Shown here: piece after piece, positions 44,011-53,153 of the stretch
How the letters are laid out: each line of letters begins with the position of its first letter
Position numbering within the stretch: the first letter of the stretch is position 1
Source of the DNA: Planctomycetota bacterium
GTDB lineage: Bacteria; Planctomycetota; Phycisphaerae; Phycisphaerales; SM1A02
Direction: 5' to 3'
Assembly (NCBI GenBank): GCA_022574595.1
Contig: JACZRS010000020.1
Location: 1-64,000, forward strand
DNA: 64,000 nt
The notes under the pieces: generated by a model
Database searches by the model: none
What the model was told of the DNA's origin: nothing
What the model saw: only the letters and a program-made list of their open reading frames with translations
Made by a program: the position numbers and the translations under genes

Positions 44011-46779
44011 TTACTTTACAAAGTAAGCTTCAGCGCTTGGCTTTACTGCACGGGCAAACCATAGCGGCCTGCGCAAATTGTCAGGTCCGGGGGCGGGGCG
44101 TGTTTTTGTTAGCCACTCTCGGAAAACTTCCATGGACTTGTTTGTGTCTACTACTACGTCGCCGTATTTGTCATTGGGGTCTGCGGGTTTTATGGTTACG
44201 CATTGGTGCCAACAGTGCATGCCTGAAACTGGGTCGGGTTGAACGGGGAAAGTCATATTCTGATGCACTCCGCCATCGGTCCACCAGATGCGCTGCGTAT
44301 CGGGGTCTTTGCTTTTGTAGGCTTTGATGTTTTCGGTACGGCGGAACCTGCAAACGCCTGGCGCTAATTCTTCTTTGATAACCTTTGCGCTACCCCAGCG
44401 ATCGGCCCCAACATCATCATATAAGCGCCATCTGCCTAGATGGTGCGAACAAGCAATTACACCCGGTCGCATCCCCTCTGTAACCCAAACCTTATTGACA
44501 AAGTGGCCGATTCTTGTTGAAACCCTTATTAAATCAGTGGTTTTAAAGCCAAAACGATCCGCATCTTCCGGATGAATCCAAACCGGATTGGTATTAGATA
44601 ATTCATAAAGCCATTTGGCATTGGAAGAACGAGTGTGAATTAAGGTAGGCAAGCGGAAAGTTGGGATTAGAACAAATTCACCCTTAGCGCGATCCATGTG
44701 TTTGCGGTGAATGTGACTTTCGATATAACCAGGCAGAGAATGTTCCGGCCACTTCCAATCAATTAACGTATTACTCAATAATTCCAGGCGGCGAGAAGGT
44801 GTATTGAATCCAACGCAAGGTTTGCCATCTATTTCAACGCCGATGGCTTTACCGTCTTTAGAGATCGTGCCATCATCCTGTGTCTGAGAATCCAGAAGTT
44901 TATCGCTTGGCAATTCAGCTCGATAAGTATCGTAAACATCTTCGGTTATTAGGAATGCCCCAAATTTCCGCATATACTCAAGGGGCTTAAGGTCATGCTT
45001 GGCTGCTTCTTCAGGCAGGCCGGGCACGCTATTTTCAAAGATCCACTGGTAATATTCACTAACAGTGATCTTCTCGCCCTTGCGGTAGGGCGATTCGTAG
45101 TATTTTCGTATCCCAAGCGAACCATCGGGATCGATTCGCCAAGACAGCTCTATCCAGAACTCATCTTCTTCCCAGACTTCGCCGGGGTTTGCCTGGTATG
45201 TAAACTCAAACTTCTCGCCTAACTTTTCTTTAGCGACACGCATAACAGGTTGGCGGAACCCTATCCATTTTGCCCCGTGCGTTTCCGCACTGAAAATATC
45301 ATGTCTTTCAGTTGCAACTCCCATAGGCAGGACATAATCCGCATACTGCGCGGTTTCGTTCCAAGTTGGGGTAAGGGCTGCGTGCAACTGTACTTTGGAC
45401 TCATCTGCCAGCATTTTCTGCCACATCATCCCATCAGGGTTGGTCCATATTGGGTTATATACACGGGTAAAGTAAACATCAATCTTGCCACGCCCTTCTT
45501 CGAGAAAATGGGGCAACAGGTATGAAAGCTCATGATAAGCCAGTGGATATTCAAGCGGATACAGCAGCTCATTCCAAATATTTTGCGGGGGTGGCTTTAG
45601 AAACGGTGGAGGAACAAATTTATTATCCGAATTAAGGCCAGTGCCTCCTTTAGTGCCAACAGCGCCTGTAAGAACCACAAGAAGCTGTAAGCTGCGTGCG
45701 ATTTGCCAGCCGCCCAGGTTTCCCGATGCTGCACTTCGCCAAATATGAGTCGCAAGAGCGCTGCCTGCTGCACCAATTTCGCGGGCGATTGTTCTGATAA
45801 GTTCCGCATCAACGCCACATTCTTTTTCCGCAGCCTCAGGCGTTGCGTATGCATAATGTTTTTTAAGCTCTTCTATAAACAAATCAAATGTCTTCGGCGA
45901 ATCCGGGCATTGCTTAGATAAAAACTCGCGCCAATTCACCCATTGCTCAAGGAATTTGTGATCAAAGAGGTTTTCATTAAGTATCACATGCGCGAAGGCG
46001 AGGAGGAGCATGGCTTCGGTGCCTGGGTATGGAGCTAACCAGTAATCAGCCATGGACGCGGTGTTTGATAGTCTTACATCAATTGCGCAAATCTTCGCAC
46101 CGTTAGCTTTGGCTTCGATGATTCTTTGTGCGTGTGGATTGAAGTAGTGGCCGGTTTCTAAATGCGCAGACAGTAAAAGGATGAACTTAGCGTTGGCGTG
46201 ATCGGGCGAAGGTCTGTCAGCGCCTGCCCAAAGTGTGTAGCCGACGCGTGCGGATGATGAGCAAACATTTGTGTGTGAGTTGTGGCCATCAATCCCCCAC
46301 GATTGAAGCACGCGATCCATATACCCATCAGCTCCGGGCCTGCCTACGTGATACATGATTTCGTTTCTTCGATCTTCAACTAGGGCGGTACGGATTCTCT
46401 TTGCAAATACATCAAGCACGTGATCCCAGGTTGTGCGCTCAAATTTTCCTGAGCCGCGCTCACCAACTCGTTTTAGTGGATACAAAATCCTATTGGGATC
46501 GTGTATCTGATTGATAGTCGCAGGGCCTTTAGCGCAATTTCTCCCACGCGAACCCGGGTGATAAGGATTGCCTTCGAGCCTTTGAACCTGCATGGTATCT
46601 TTATCAATATAAGCAACAAGCCCACATGCTGCTTCACAGTTAAAGCAAGTTGTAGGCACAAGCATGTAGTTTTTCTTAACCTTTTTGGGCCAAGCTTTAG
46701 CATCATATTCAACCCAATCATCCCACTTATCAATGGGCGGGAATGATTCGAGAGGTGTGATGGAAAAATCATTTGCCAT
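44011..46779 (-). CDS. Molybdopterin oxidoreductase catalytic subunit (DMSO reductase family)
   Basis: The 922-residue protein binds bis-MGD and an N-terminal [4Fe-4S] cluster: C45-x2-C48-x3-C52 and C82 (in CFNCEAAC and NCAKGP). The Mo ligand is probably Cys173 in NVCSSSARVG, as in polysulfide/thiosulfate reductases and nitrate reductases. There is no Tat signal, so it should work on the cytoplasmic side. The ATG at 46779 (MANDFSITPL) is favoured because it lies just after the upstream stop; a start at 46824 would overlap that gene by 41 bp. Its partner is the ferredoxin-NrfD fusion upstream. The substrate cannot be told: the sequence does not match formate dehydrogenase, arsenate or DMSO reductase motifs clearly enough to choose. 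Confidence 0.87.
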   Translation of the reverse strand: MANDFSITPLESFPPIDKWDDWVEYDAKAWPKKVKKNYMLVPTTCFNCEAACGLVAYIDKDTMQVQRLEGNPYHPGSRGRNCAKGPATINQIHDPNRILYPLKRVGERGSGKFERTTWDHVLDVFAKRIRTALVEDRRNEIMYHVGRPGADGYMDRVLQSWGIDGHNSHTNVCSSSARVGYTLWAGADRPSPDHANAKFILLLSAHLETGHYFNPHAQRIIEAKANGAKICAIDVRLSNTASMADYWLAPYPGTEAMLLLAFAHVILNENLFDHKFLEQWVNWREFLSKQCPDSPKTFDLFIEELKKHYAYATPEAAEKECGVDAELIRTIAREIGAAGSALATHIWRSAASGNLGGWQIARSLQLLVVLTGAVGTKGGTGLNSDNKFVPPPFLKPPPQNIWNELLYPLEYPLAYHELSYLLPHFLEEGRGKIDVYFTRVYNPIWTNPDGMMWQKMLADESKVQLHAALTPTWNETAQYADYVLPMGVATERHDIFSAETHGAKWIGFRQPVMRVAKEKLGEKFEFTYQANPGEVWEEDEFWIELSWRIDPDGSLGIRKYYESPYRKGEKITVSEYYQWIFENSVPGLPEEAAKHDLKPLEYMRKFGAFLITEDVYDTYRAELPSDKLLDSQTQDDGTISKDGKAIGVEIDGKPCVGFNTPSRRLELLSNTLIDWKWPEHSLPGYIESHIHRKHMDRAKGEFVLIPTFRLPTLIHTRSSNAKWLYELSNTNPVWIHPEDADRFGFKTTDLIRVSTRIGHFVNKVWVTEGMRPGVIACSHHLGRWRLYDDVGADRWGSAKVIKEELAPGVCRFRRTENIKAYKSKDPDTQRIWWTDGGVHQNMTFPVQPDPVSGMHCWHQCVTIKPADPNDKYGDVVVDTNKSMEVFREWLTKTRPAPGPDNLRRPLWFARAVKPSAEAYFVK

Positions 46780-46783
46780 AGGT

Positions 46784-48256
46784 TTAAGAAAGCGGCGGTA
46801 ATTGTGCAGCTCTAATGTATGCATATTCGTAACAGAATAAGCCTAGCAGAGCAGGGATAAAAACTATTTGGGGAATGATAAAAACAAGTAACAGTGATAA
46901 AAGGACAGCTAGTATAAGGCCGTCGCGAAAGGCTTTAAGAGGGCCTATGCGGATAATTGTTAGAAACGCAGCTGCTTGCCGTGCGTTGTCAGTTTCGTGT
47001 CCACCGTATCTTTCGGCAAGGGCAAACACTAAATGCGCGACAATACTAATTGCGAAGATCAGTTTTAGTGTGAGGCTGGATGGCGCTAAGGTCAAGAAGC
47101 ACACGCTGCCGCAAACAAGCGCTTGAACCAACAAATGTGGCAATAGCAATTTACCTTCCCAAAGGTCTCTGCCTTTACATTGTGCGAAAAGGAATGCGGT
47201 ATAACCCGCAGCCGCGATTGCTGTGATTGCTGAGAATATTCTTACGGCATCCGCAGCACCTTGCATCTTTAGAAGTCTTAAAACTAGCGCAAGAGTAACC
47301 AGCAAACCAAATATTGTGAGAACTATCCCACCTTTGACCAACCAGCTTTTGAAGTTTGGTCTTGTCAACATTCTAAAGAACATCAAGGGCTTTGCTAGGT
47401 CTTCAATTAATAATAAGCAGGTCAAAGCCGTAAATGATAGTGCAACAATTTCAGGAAAGTAGTTAGCTCCAAAGCCAACCAATCCAAACATCGCAGCAAA
47501 TGGTGCGAGCAAAGCTGCGCCTGCTGCGATTGATTTAGTTAATAAATATAGCGCAACTGGCCAACCCCATTGAACCTTATGTCCTACATCTAAAACGGTC
47601 ATGGAGTTAGGCTCAAGTAGAACTGAAACTGGCCAAGGCTCTGGTTTGTGAGGTGGGCGATCACTCCAGATATATGTTTCGGGGCGAGCAGCTTTACCGG
47701 GGCTTAGCGCAACTTTATCTACGCCTATGTAATGAACGTTGGGCTTTGTTCCTTGCTCAGGTCGGCGAACAACAGTTTCGTTTTCAGCAATAAGCTTGGA
47801 TGGCTTAGAGTTTGGGTTATGTAAATCACCTGCGATGATTGCTTGCACGGGGCAAACAACAACACACGCAGGCTCAAGACCATTATCAACTCGGTGGGCG
47901 CAGAAGTGGCATTTTTCAACCGCTCCCAGATCCTCGTTGAGGTAAAGAGCATCATATGGACATGCCTGCATACAAGCTTTGCAACCGATGCAGGCATCAC
48001 GATCAACATCCACAATGCCATCAATTCGTTTTTCCAGGGCATTGACCGGGCAGATTGTCACACAAGGCGCATCGGTGCATTGATTGCAACGAAGTACAGC
48101 AAAGTTCCTCTTTACATCAGGAAATTGCCCAACTTCGGTGTATTTAACCCAGGTGCGAAAGTCGCCCACCGGAACATCGTTCTCCGCTTTGCAGGCAACA
48201 GTGCAGGCGTGGCAACCAATACACTTATCGTGATCTATTACAAATCCGTACTGCAT
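46784..48256 (-). CDS. Fused ferredoxin (four 4Fe-4S) and NrfD-type membrane anchor
   Basis: The 490-residue protein combines the usual B and C subunits of a molybdoenzyme complex. Residues 1-~170 are a DmsB/PsrB-like ferredoxin with four cysteine sets: CIGCHACTVAC, CNQCTDAPCVTIC, CIGCKACMQAC and CHFC...CVVVC. After a linker, residues ~225-490 contain about eight TM helices of the NrfD/PsrC type (WGWPVALYLLTKSIAAGAAL), which exchange electrons with the quinone pool. The product should link menaquinone, made with MqnC elsewhere in the window, to the catalytic subunit encoded directly downstream. The frame is continuous across the junction. Confidence 0.88.
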   Translation of the reverse strand: MQYGFVIDHDKCIGCHACTVACKAENDVPVGDFRTWVKYTEVGQFPDVKRNFAVLRCNQCTDAPCVTICPVNALEKRIDGIVDVDRDACIGCKACMQACPYDALYLNEDLGAVEKCHFCAHRVDNGLEPACVVVCPVQAIIAGDLHNPNSKPSKLIAENETVVRRPEQGTKPNVHYIGVDKVALSPGKAARPETYIWSDRPPHKPEPWPVSVLLEPNSMTVLDVGHKVQWGWPVALYLLTKSIAAGAALLAPFAAMFGLVGFGANYFPEIVALSFTALTCLLLIEDLAKPLMFFRMLTRPNFKSWLVKGGIVLTIFGLLVTLALVLRLLKMQGAADAVRIFSAITAIAAAGYTAFLFAQCKGRDLWEGKLLLPHLLVQALVCGSVCFLTLAPSSLTLKLIFAISIVAHLVFALAERYGGHETDNARQAAAFLTIIRIGPLKAFRDGLILAVLLSLLLVFIIPQIVFIPALLGLFCYEYAYIRAAQLPPLS

Positions 48257-48325
48257 GCGACTAGTGTACAGATAGTAGCTTTTAGGTGGGGGATGTTTAA
48301 ATTAGTCATAGTTTGTCATATTATA

Positions 48326-48352
48326 GAAAAACCCCCCAGCACTAGCTGAGGG
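48326..48352 (-). terminator. Intrinsic terminator downstream of the FG-GAP gene
   Basis: On the minus strand CCCTCAGC...GCTGGGGGG (one mismatch in the stem) is followed by TTTTTCTA. This is a classic Rho-independent terminator for the gene at 48418-49935. A second hairpin lies between it and the gene. Confidence 0.75.
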
Positions 48353-48383
48353 TATAAAATTTACTTTATGTAATAAACGAAAA

Positions 48384-48403
48384 CCACTGATTGCTATCAG
48401 TGG
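48384..48403 (-). terminator. Second, gene-proximal terminator of the FG-GAP gene
   Basis: CCACTGAT (48384-48391) pairs perfectly with ATCAGTGG (48396-48403). On the minus strand the stem is followed by TTTTCGTTT, so two terminators stand in tandem after the FG-GAP gene. Confidence 0.7.
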
Positions 48404-48417
48404 GTGTCACTAATTGT

Positions 48418-49935
48418 TTATACGCAGGGGCCCCAGTTTGCAAAGAGTAGCAGCAAGTCGGCGGTATTAACTGTACCGTTGCCATCAATGTCAGCTGGTC
48501 CACCTCCACCCTGGTGGCCCCAAGCTGCGAACATGGCCAGCAGGTCGCTGGTATTAACTGTGTCATCGCCATCAATGTCACCATCACAAGTTGCCTTGCA
48601 TATGCTACCTGGTCCTTGGTTGATCCAAATTGTTGTTCCTGTGCAGTTGCCGATTATAAGGTCAAGCCAGCAGTCACCATCGATATCAAATACCGCAATA
48701 TCGTGTACACCGTTGAGCGCGGTACCTCCTCCAATGGGGGGGTCCGGCAAGCTGCCGAGATCTCTCACGAAAGTGACATTCGGCGCATTGCCTTGGTTGT
48801 GATGAATGTCAAGTCGTTGATCACAGCTAGGAAGATCGACATCGACATCTGTGATCAGGATGTCTTTCCAACCATCATTATCCAGGTCAGCGATAACTGT
48901 GTTGTTGTCAAAACCACCAGTACTATTTGGCAGGAAAATTTCATGCCAATTGACCTTGCCGTTGGCTAAGTTGCCTTGATTTAAGTAGTACCGGTCGCTC
49001 GCATCATCAGCTTCGATCATGTCAAGTCTTCCATCATTATTTAAATCGTCAACCGCTACAAAGTAGTCAGTACATGTGCAAACAATCTGGACATCTGATT
49101 GCGGGAAGACTCCTTCTACATCAGGATCGTTGTAACTGATCTTAAAGTCATATGGCCCCAGGCCTGAGTTTTTGATGATATCGTTAACACCATCTTGGTT
49201 TATATCGATAATTACCGCATGTACAGCAAAGGATGAGGAAGTCAACAAAGTGCTTACGCGCGCTGCTGTTTGATCAGTGAAGAAACCAATACCGTTGTTA
49301 ATAAGTAATCGGTCTTCCATGTCTTGGTTATAGTCGGTGAAATAGATATCAGGAGCACCGTTACCTGTGACATCACCAACTGCCACACCACAGAAGTTTG
49401 GTACTTCTGGGAACGAGGGCATTCGCACTTGCTCTAAGACAAAACCTTGCCAAACACCTTCCACTGAGCCCTGGTTCATATATATTCGTGGTAGTAGTCC
49501 CGCATTTGGAGCACAACCGTTACACGCAGTTGCGGTGACAATATCAAGCCAACCATCTCCATCCAGATCTGCAAGTGCAGCATCACGGTCATTTGTTAAG
49601 TTAAAAAATCCAGGGATCATATTACTTCTATCAACGAGCACGCCATTGATTTTGTGACCTTCAGCAATTCCTTCATTCATAAAAAGAACGTTGCGATACC
49701 CAATTGAGTTTGTGCCTACTAGCTTACGGACAACAATCAAATCTATGTCGCCGTCCTGGTCAATATCACCCCAGGAGTAATCCTTTTCGCGTGGATCTTG
49801 TAAACCAATCCCGACATCAGATATCAATCTCTGATGAGACTCGTTAGCAAATGTTACCCAGTCTCCAGCTTGTGCGCTGGGTGCTAAACATAGGAGCACG
49901 GTTGATAAAGCAATTCTTTGATAAGTTCTGACCAT
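48418..49935 (-). CDS. Secreted FG-GAP/VCBS repeat protein with two dockerin-like motifs
   Basis: The 505-residue product has a signal peptide ending SAQA-GDW. Roughly seven FG-GAP-like, Ca2+-binding repeats (DIDQDGDIDLIV, DLDGDGWLDIV, DLNNDGRLDMIE, DLDNDGWKDILIT) probably form a beta-propeller. The C-terminus holds two EF-hand/dockerin motifs (CDGDIDGDDTVNTSDLLAMF and DIDGNGTVNTADLLLLFANW). AAGGACG precedes the ATG. It is likely an exported, calcium-binding adhesion or binding protein. Confidence 0.82.
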   Translation of the reverse strand: MVRTYQRIALSTVLLCLAPSAQAGDWVTFANESHQRLISDVGIGLQDPREKDYSWGDIDQDGDIDLIVVRKLVGTNSIGYRNVLFMNEGIAEGHKINGVLVDRSNMIPGFFNLTNDRDAALADLDGDGWLDIVTATACNGCAPNAGLLPRIYMNQGSVEGVWQGFVLEQVRMPSFPEVPNFCGVAVGDVTGNGAPDIYFTDYNQDMEDRLLINNGIGFFTDQTAARVSTLLTSSSFAVHAVIIDINQDGVNDIIKNSGLGPYDFKISYNDPDVEGVFPQSDVQIVCTCTDYFVAVDDLNNDGRLDMIEADDASDRYYLNQGNLANGKVNWHEIFLPNSTGGFDNNTVIADLDNDGWKDILITDVDVDLPSCDQRLDIHHNQGNAPNVTFVRDLGSLPDPPIGGGTALNGVHDIAVFDIDGDCWLDLIIGNCTGTTIWINQGPGSICKATCDGDIDGDDTVNTSDLLAMFAAWGHQGGGGPADIDGNGTVNTADLLLLFANWGPCV

Positions 49936-50059
49936 AGTATGTATCGTCCTTACTTACTAAGTGGGTTTTAGTAGAGGCATCCTAGAAAAAATAACTACTA
50001 CGCCTTCAGCGTAGCCATGAACATTAGAATCCCTTGCCCATATTTTTCGTGATAATACC

Positions 50060-51907
50060 TTACTTTGTGCAAGAACCCCAGTTTGCAAACAATATAAGTA
50101 AGTCAGCAATTCCAACCATGCCGTCGCCGTTAAAATCAGCCGGATTTAGTGGATTTGGGCCCCAATTGGCAAAGAGGGTAAGCAAGTCGTTGGTATTGAC
50201 AGTGCCATTGCCATCCAAATCTCCTGTGCAGCATTCATCAGGTAGTCCATCTTCATTCAAATCAAGACTTGTGCCGTTGATGATATCGATGATATCCAAT
50301 ATGCCGTTGTCATTACAGTCAGTCATTGTGCCGGTATATACAGTCAAAAATACCTCAAAATCCGTCATATCAACCAGGCCATTCTGATCTACATCATCAA
50401 TAGCGCACAGATCATCAGGTGTATAAGGCCCACCACCGAAGCAAGAAACAAAGACCAGAAAATCTTCCATTGTGACGACATCATCGATACCATCGTCAAT
50501 GTTAGCATGATTGAATTCACGACGTCCCAGCGATTCAAGGAATGCAATCACCTGACCACGCTCAATATCATTAAGCCCACCCTTAACTGGTGCTGGACAA
50601 TCTGGACATGGTGGAAAATTTGGATCAAAGCCACAGAACTCCGGCGTAATCCCATTTAAGAACAATCGCGCCGAGTCACTTGTTTGGCTATCTGCATAAC
50701 AGTGATAAGCAACCGCAATCATGATTCGATCTTCAAATGAGAATCCAGCCACTCTGCCATCATGAATAATTGGATCACGTGTGCGAATACCCGCCAGCGG
50801 GGCTGTTTTCATTTCAGTGATACCGGCTGCCCCTTGTTCGATCAGATCACCAAGGCCGCCAACATCATGCAATAAAAAGTCGCCATATGGCTTAACCACT
50901 TTGTTGCGAAGGAAAGATTCCAACTCAGGATCATCTGCTGTAGTAAACGATGGAACGTGGCAATCACCACAACCAATATCCATAAAAATAGTTTCGCCTG
51001 TCATACCCGATTTAGGCGTTTGTGGAAATGGTGCCAGAAATCTCTGAAAATCGGTAACAACATCAATAAACTCACGATCAACACCATTACCCAAACTAAA
51101 GTTGTCTTCGTAAGGCCTATCCGGTACCTCATCACATTCTCTTAATGATGGCGGAAAGATGCCGTTGGGATCCTGGTCATCGGGAAGGAAGCGGTTGGTA
51201 AGCCCCATCTCGTTATTTGCTGCATCAGCAGAGAACGTAAGCACAGTTGCAACTTGAGCCTTCCAGCCGAATCGCCCTACACGTAATGGACTCTTTGGCG
51301 GGTCTTCAAACGCACCGACCATGTGCGCTTCACCTGGAGTATTAATGTTTGGTGGATTTGCTACTAAATCCAAAAACGCTTGATCAGGAATTGCTTCAAT
51401 CAAACCAAACGCCAGGGCTGAGTTTGTCATTCGATCTGCAAAAACATTTGCTTCTGGCGGAGGTATTTCCCTACATTCTTCTTCGTTAGATTCTAATTGG
51501 AAAAGTGAGCCACCAAAATCAGTAAGCGGATCAAACACACCTCCCATTAGGTGACCACCACGGAGTACCGGAACATTGCCCGTGCCGCCTATTGGATTGT
51601 TGTGGCAGCTAGCACAACTGTCTTGATTCCAAATTGGTCCAAGCCCGTCTTCTACCGAAAGAATCTGTGTGAATCGCGCTTGACCAACAAAGAAGCGATC
51701 AAGCTGTGCTGGTGACAGGCCATGAAGAGGCTGGCCAGCCGCGGGTTGTGCGAGAATAGGTCCGTCTGCCAGCGCAGGTTGCACCACCACCACCATTGAG
51801 GTTCCAACAATTGCCCAAAGGCCAACGGTCGCTCCCAGTAGACTCTTGCCGCGTTTACCACGCTTAGAATTACTATTGGAAGTCTTACTTCTTTGAAGGT
51901 TGCTCAT
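50060..51907 (-). CDS. Dihaem peroxidase-like (thiol-oxidoreductase) protein with dockerin-like tail
   Basis: The 615-residue protein is a di-haem cytochrome c of the DHOR/DUF1111 family (PF06537). The two haem sites are CASCH (C98, C101, H102) and CGDCH (C313, C316, H317). The N-terminus is a positively charged signal followed by a TM-like stretch (SLLGATVGLWAIVGTSMVVVV), so it is exported. The last ~150 residues hold EF-hand-like segments (DDGIDDVV..., DVDQNGLVDMTDF, then DLDGNGTVNTNDLLTLFANW and DFNGDGMVGIADLLILFANW). The ATG at 51907 is preferred because GGAG lies 9 nt upstream. The electron partner and reaction (peroxide, or an unknown thiol) are unknown. Confidence 0.85.
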   Translation of the reverse strand: MSNLQRSKTSNSNSKRGKRGKSLLGATVGLWAIVGTSMVVVVQPALADGPILAQPAAGQPLHGLSPAQLDRFFVGQARFTQILSVEDGLGPIWNQDSCASCHNNPIGGTGNVPVLRGGHLMGGVFDPLTDFGGSLFQLESNEEECREIPPPEANVFADRMTNSALAFGLIEAIPDQAFLDLVANPPNINTPGEAHMVGAFEDPPKSPLRVGRFGWKAQVATVLTFSADAANNEMGLTNRFLPDDQDPNGIFPPSLRECDEVPDRPYEDNFSLGNGVDREFIDVVTDFQRFLAPFPQTPKSGMTGETIFMDIGCGDCHVPSFTTADDPELESFLRNKVVKPYGDFLLHDVGGLGDLIEQGAAGITEMKTAPLAGIRTRDPIIHDGRVAGFSFEDRIMIAVAYHCYADSQTSDSARLFLNGITPEFCGFDPNFPPCPDCPAPVKGGLNDIERGQVIAFLESLGRREFNHANIDDGIDDVVTMEDFLVFVSCFGGGPYTPDDLCAIDDVDQNGLVDMTDFEVFLTVYTGTMTDCNDNGILDIIDIINGTSLDLNEDGLPDECCTGDLDGNGTVNTNDLLTLFANWGPNPLNPADFNGDGMVGIADLLILFANWGSCTK

Positions 51908-52271
51908 ATTATCGAACTCCATAATTCGCTTAGGGTATGTGTTACAGGGTGTGAGTGTTGAGCTATACCATTAGCTCTCAATCTCCCTGAAAGTGGGTTC
52001 TTCTCCTACCTATTCCGATGAAGGTAGGCTGTATTGTTGACAACAAATTCGTCAGAATAGATACAATTTACCTCACATAGGCTCTTACTGCCATATTTTT
52101 CCTGAGGAATAGGTACGGTTTTTTTCTATTTTTCTTCCTCAATAGCACTTTCGTAATAAGTATCATTACGGTTTCGAGTGCTTAAAGCAATAGATGCGGT
52201 CTAAACTGATCTGCTCAAAATTAATAAGATTAATTGCCCTTTTACCTAACTTTCCACCTCAGGAACCTATC
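51908..52271. other. AT-rich intergenic region between divergent genes
   Basis: About 360 bp contain no plausible gene unless the downstream TPR gene starts at 52194 rather than 52272. The region is AT-rich and should hold the promoters of the divergent genes. No clear terminator, repeat or RNA was seen. Confidence 0.5.
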
Positions 52272-53153
52272 TTGACCTCGATTCTTAGAACCATATCAGC
52301 CTTGATACTGCTATTAGCACCCTTTTTGTGCAGCGGATGTAAGGACGAAAGCTCAGCACTGAGCCCACGCCAAGGTAACCAAACTCCACATCAACAAAGC
52401 AACAAAACTCCTACTCAAAGAGAAAAAACTCCCCACCAGGATAATCAACCGCCTCCGCAGGCTACAGCTACGCTTCAACCGCCACTTAACTCTATATTTC
52501 GGATGATCGCGCAAGGCGGCTTTGAGCCAGCCAGGCAGCAGCTTGCAGCTTATCTATTAGAGAATCCCAAAAGTGGCGAAGCTAAATTCCTCTTGGGATT
52601 GTCGTTTCACCGCCAAAAAAGATACGCACTAGCGAAACCTCACTTTGAGGAAGCAGCCAAGCTTAGCCCGTTCTTTCATCCAACCTTTCATTTCCAGGGG
52701 TGGTGCCTTTATTACCTGGGGGAAATCGATGATTCTTATGCAGCTTTCAAAGAGCATGTCAAGCTAGATCCCAAAGAAGGTGATTCAATCTTCGGCATGG
52801 GGCTTATTGAAATGGAACTAGATAAGCTGGATGATGCGGAAAGTCATTTTCAAACCGCAATCGATTTGCAGAAAGATAATCCAAGACGTGTCCGAGACGT
52901 TGCGAAAATTCATGCAAGGTTGGCGGATATATTTATTCGAAGAGAGAATTTTAGCAAAGCGGAAGAAGAGCTAATGCAAGCCCTGAAGCTTTGGCCGCAA
53001 CACTATATTGCTCACTACAAATTGTATGTAGTACTTAATCGACTTGGTAAGGAACAAGAAGCTCAAGAAGCCTTTAAGCTTTACAAACGTGGACAAGCTC
53101 AAGCTGCAATCAGGAGAGGTGTTCCGGGGGTTCCGGGGGTTCCGGGGCAATGA
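52272..53153 (+). CDS. TPR lipoprotein of the first TPR-CRTAC1 unit
   Basis: The ~293-residue product (TTG start at 52272 with AGGAA 6 nt upstream) has a lipoprotein signal LTSILRTISALILLLAPFLC-SGC. An ATG at 52194 would extend it by 26 residues and weaken the signal. A Gln/Pro/Thr-rich linker leads to at least three TPR repeats (about 120-300), such as AEAKFLLGLSFHRQKRYALA and DAESHFQTAIDLQKDNPRR. The C-terminus is VPGVPGVPGQ, encoded by three tandem 9-nt units. The stop overlaps the next ATG (ATGA). TPR proteins scaffold complexes; the partner is probably the CRTAC1-type protein encoded next. Confidence 0.78.
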   Translation: MTSILRTISALILLLAPFLCSGCKDESSALSPRQGNQTPHQQSNKTPTQREKTPHQDNQPPPQATATLQPPLNSIFRMIAQGGFEPARQQLAAYLLENPKSGEAKFLLGLSFHRQKRYALAKPHFEEAAKLSPFFHPTFHFQGWCLYYLGEIDDSYAAFKEHVKLDPKEGDSIFGMGLIEMELDKLDDAESHFQTAIDLQKDNPRRVRDVAKIHARLADIFIRRENFSKAEEELMQALKLWPQHYIAHYKLYVVLNRLGKEQEAQEAFKLYKRGQAQAAIRRGVPGVPGVPGQ

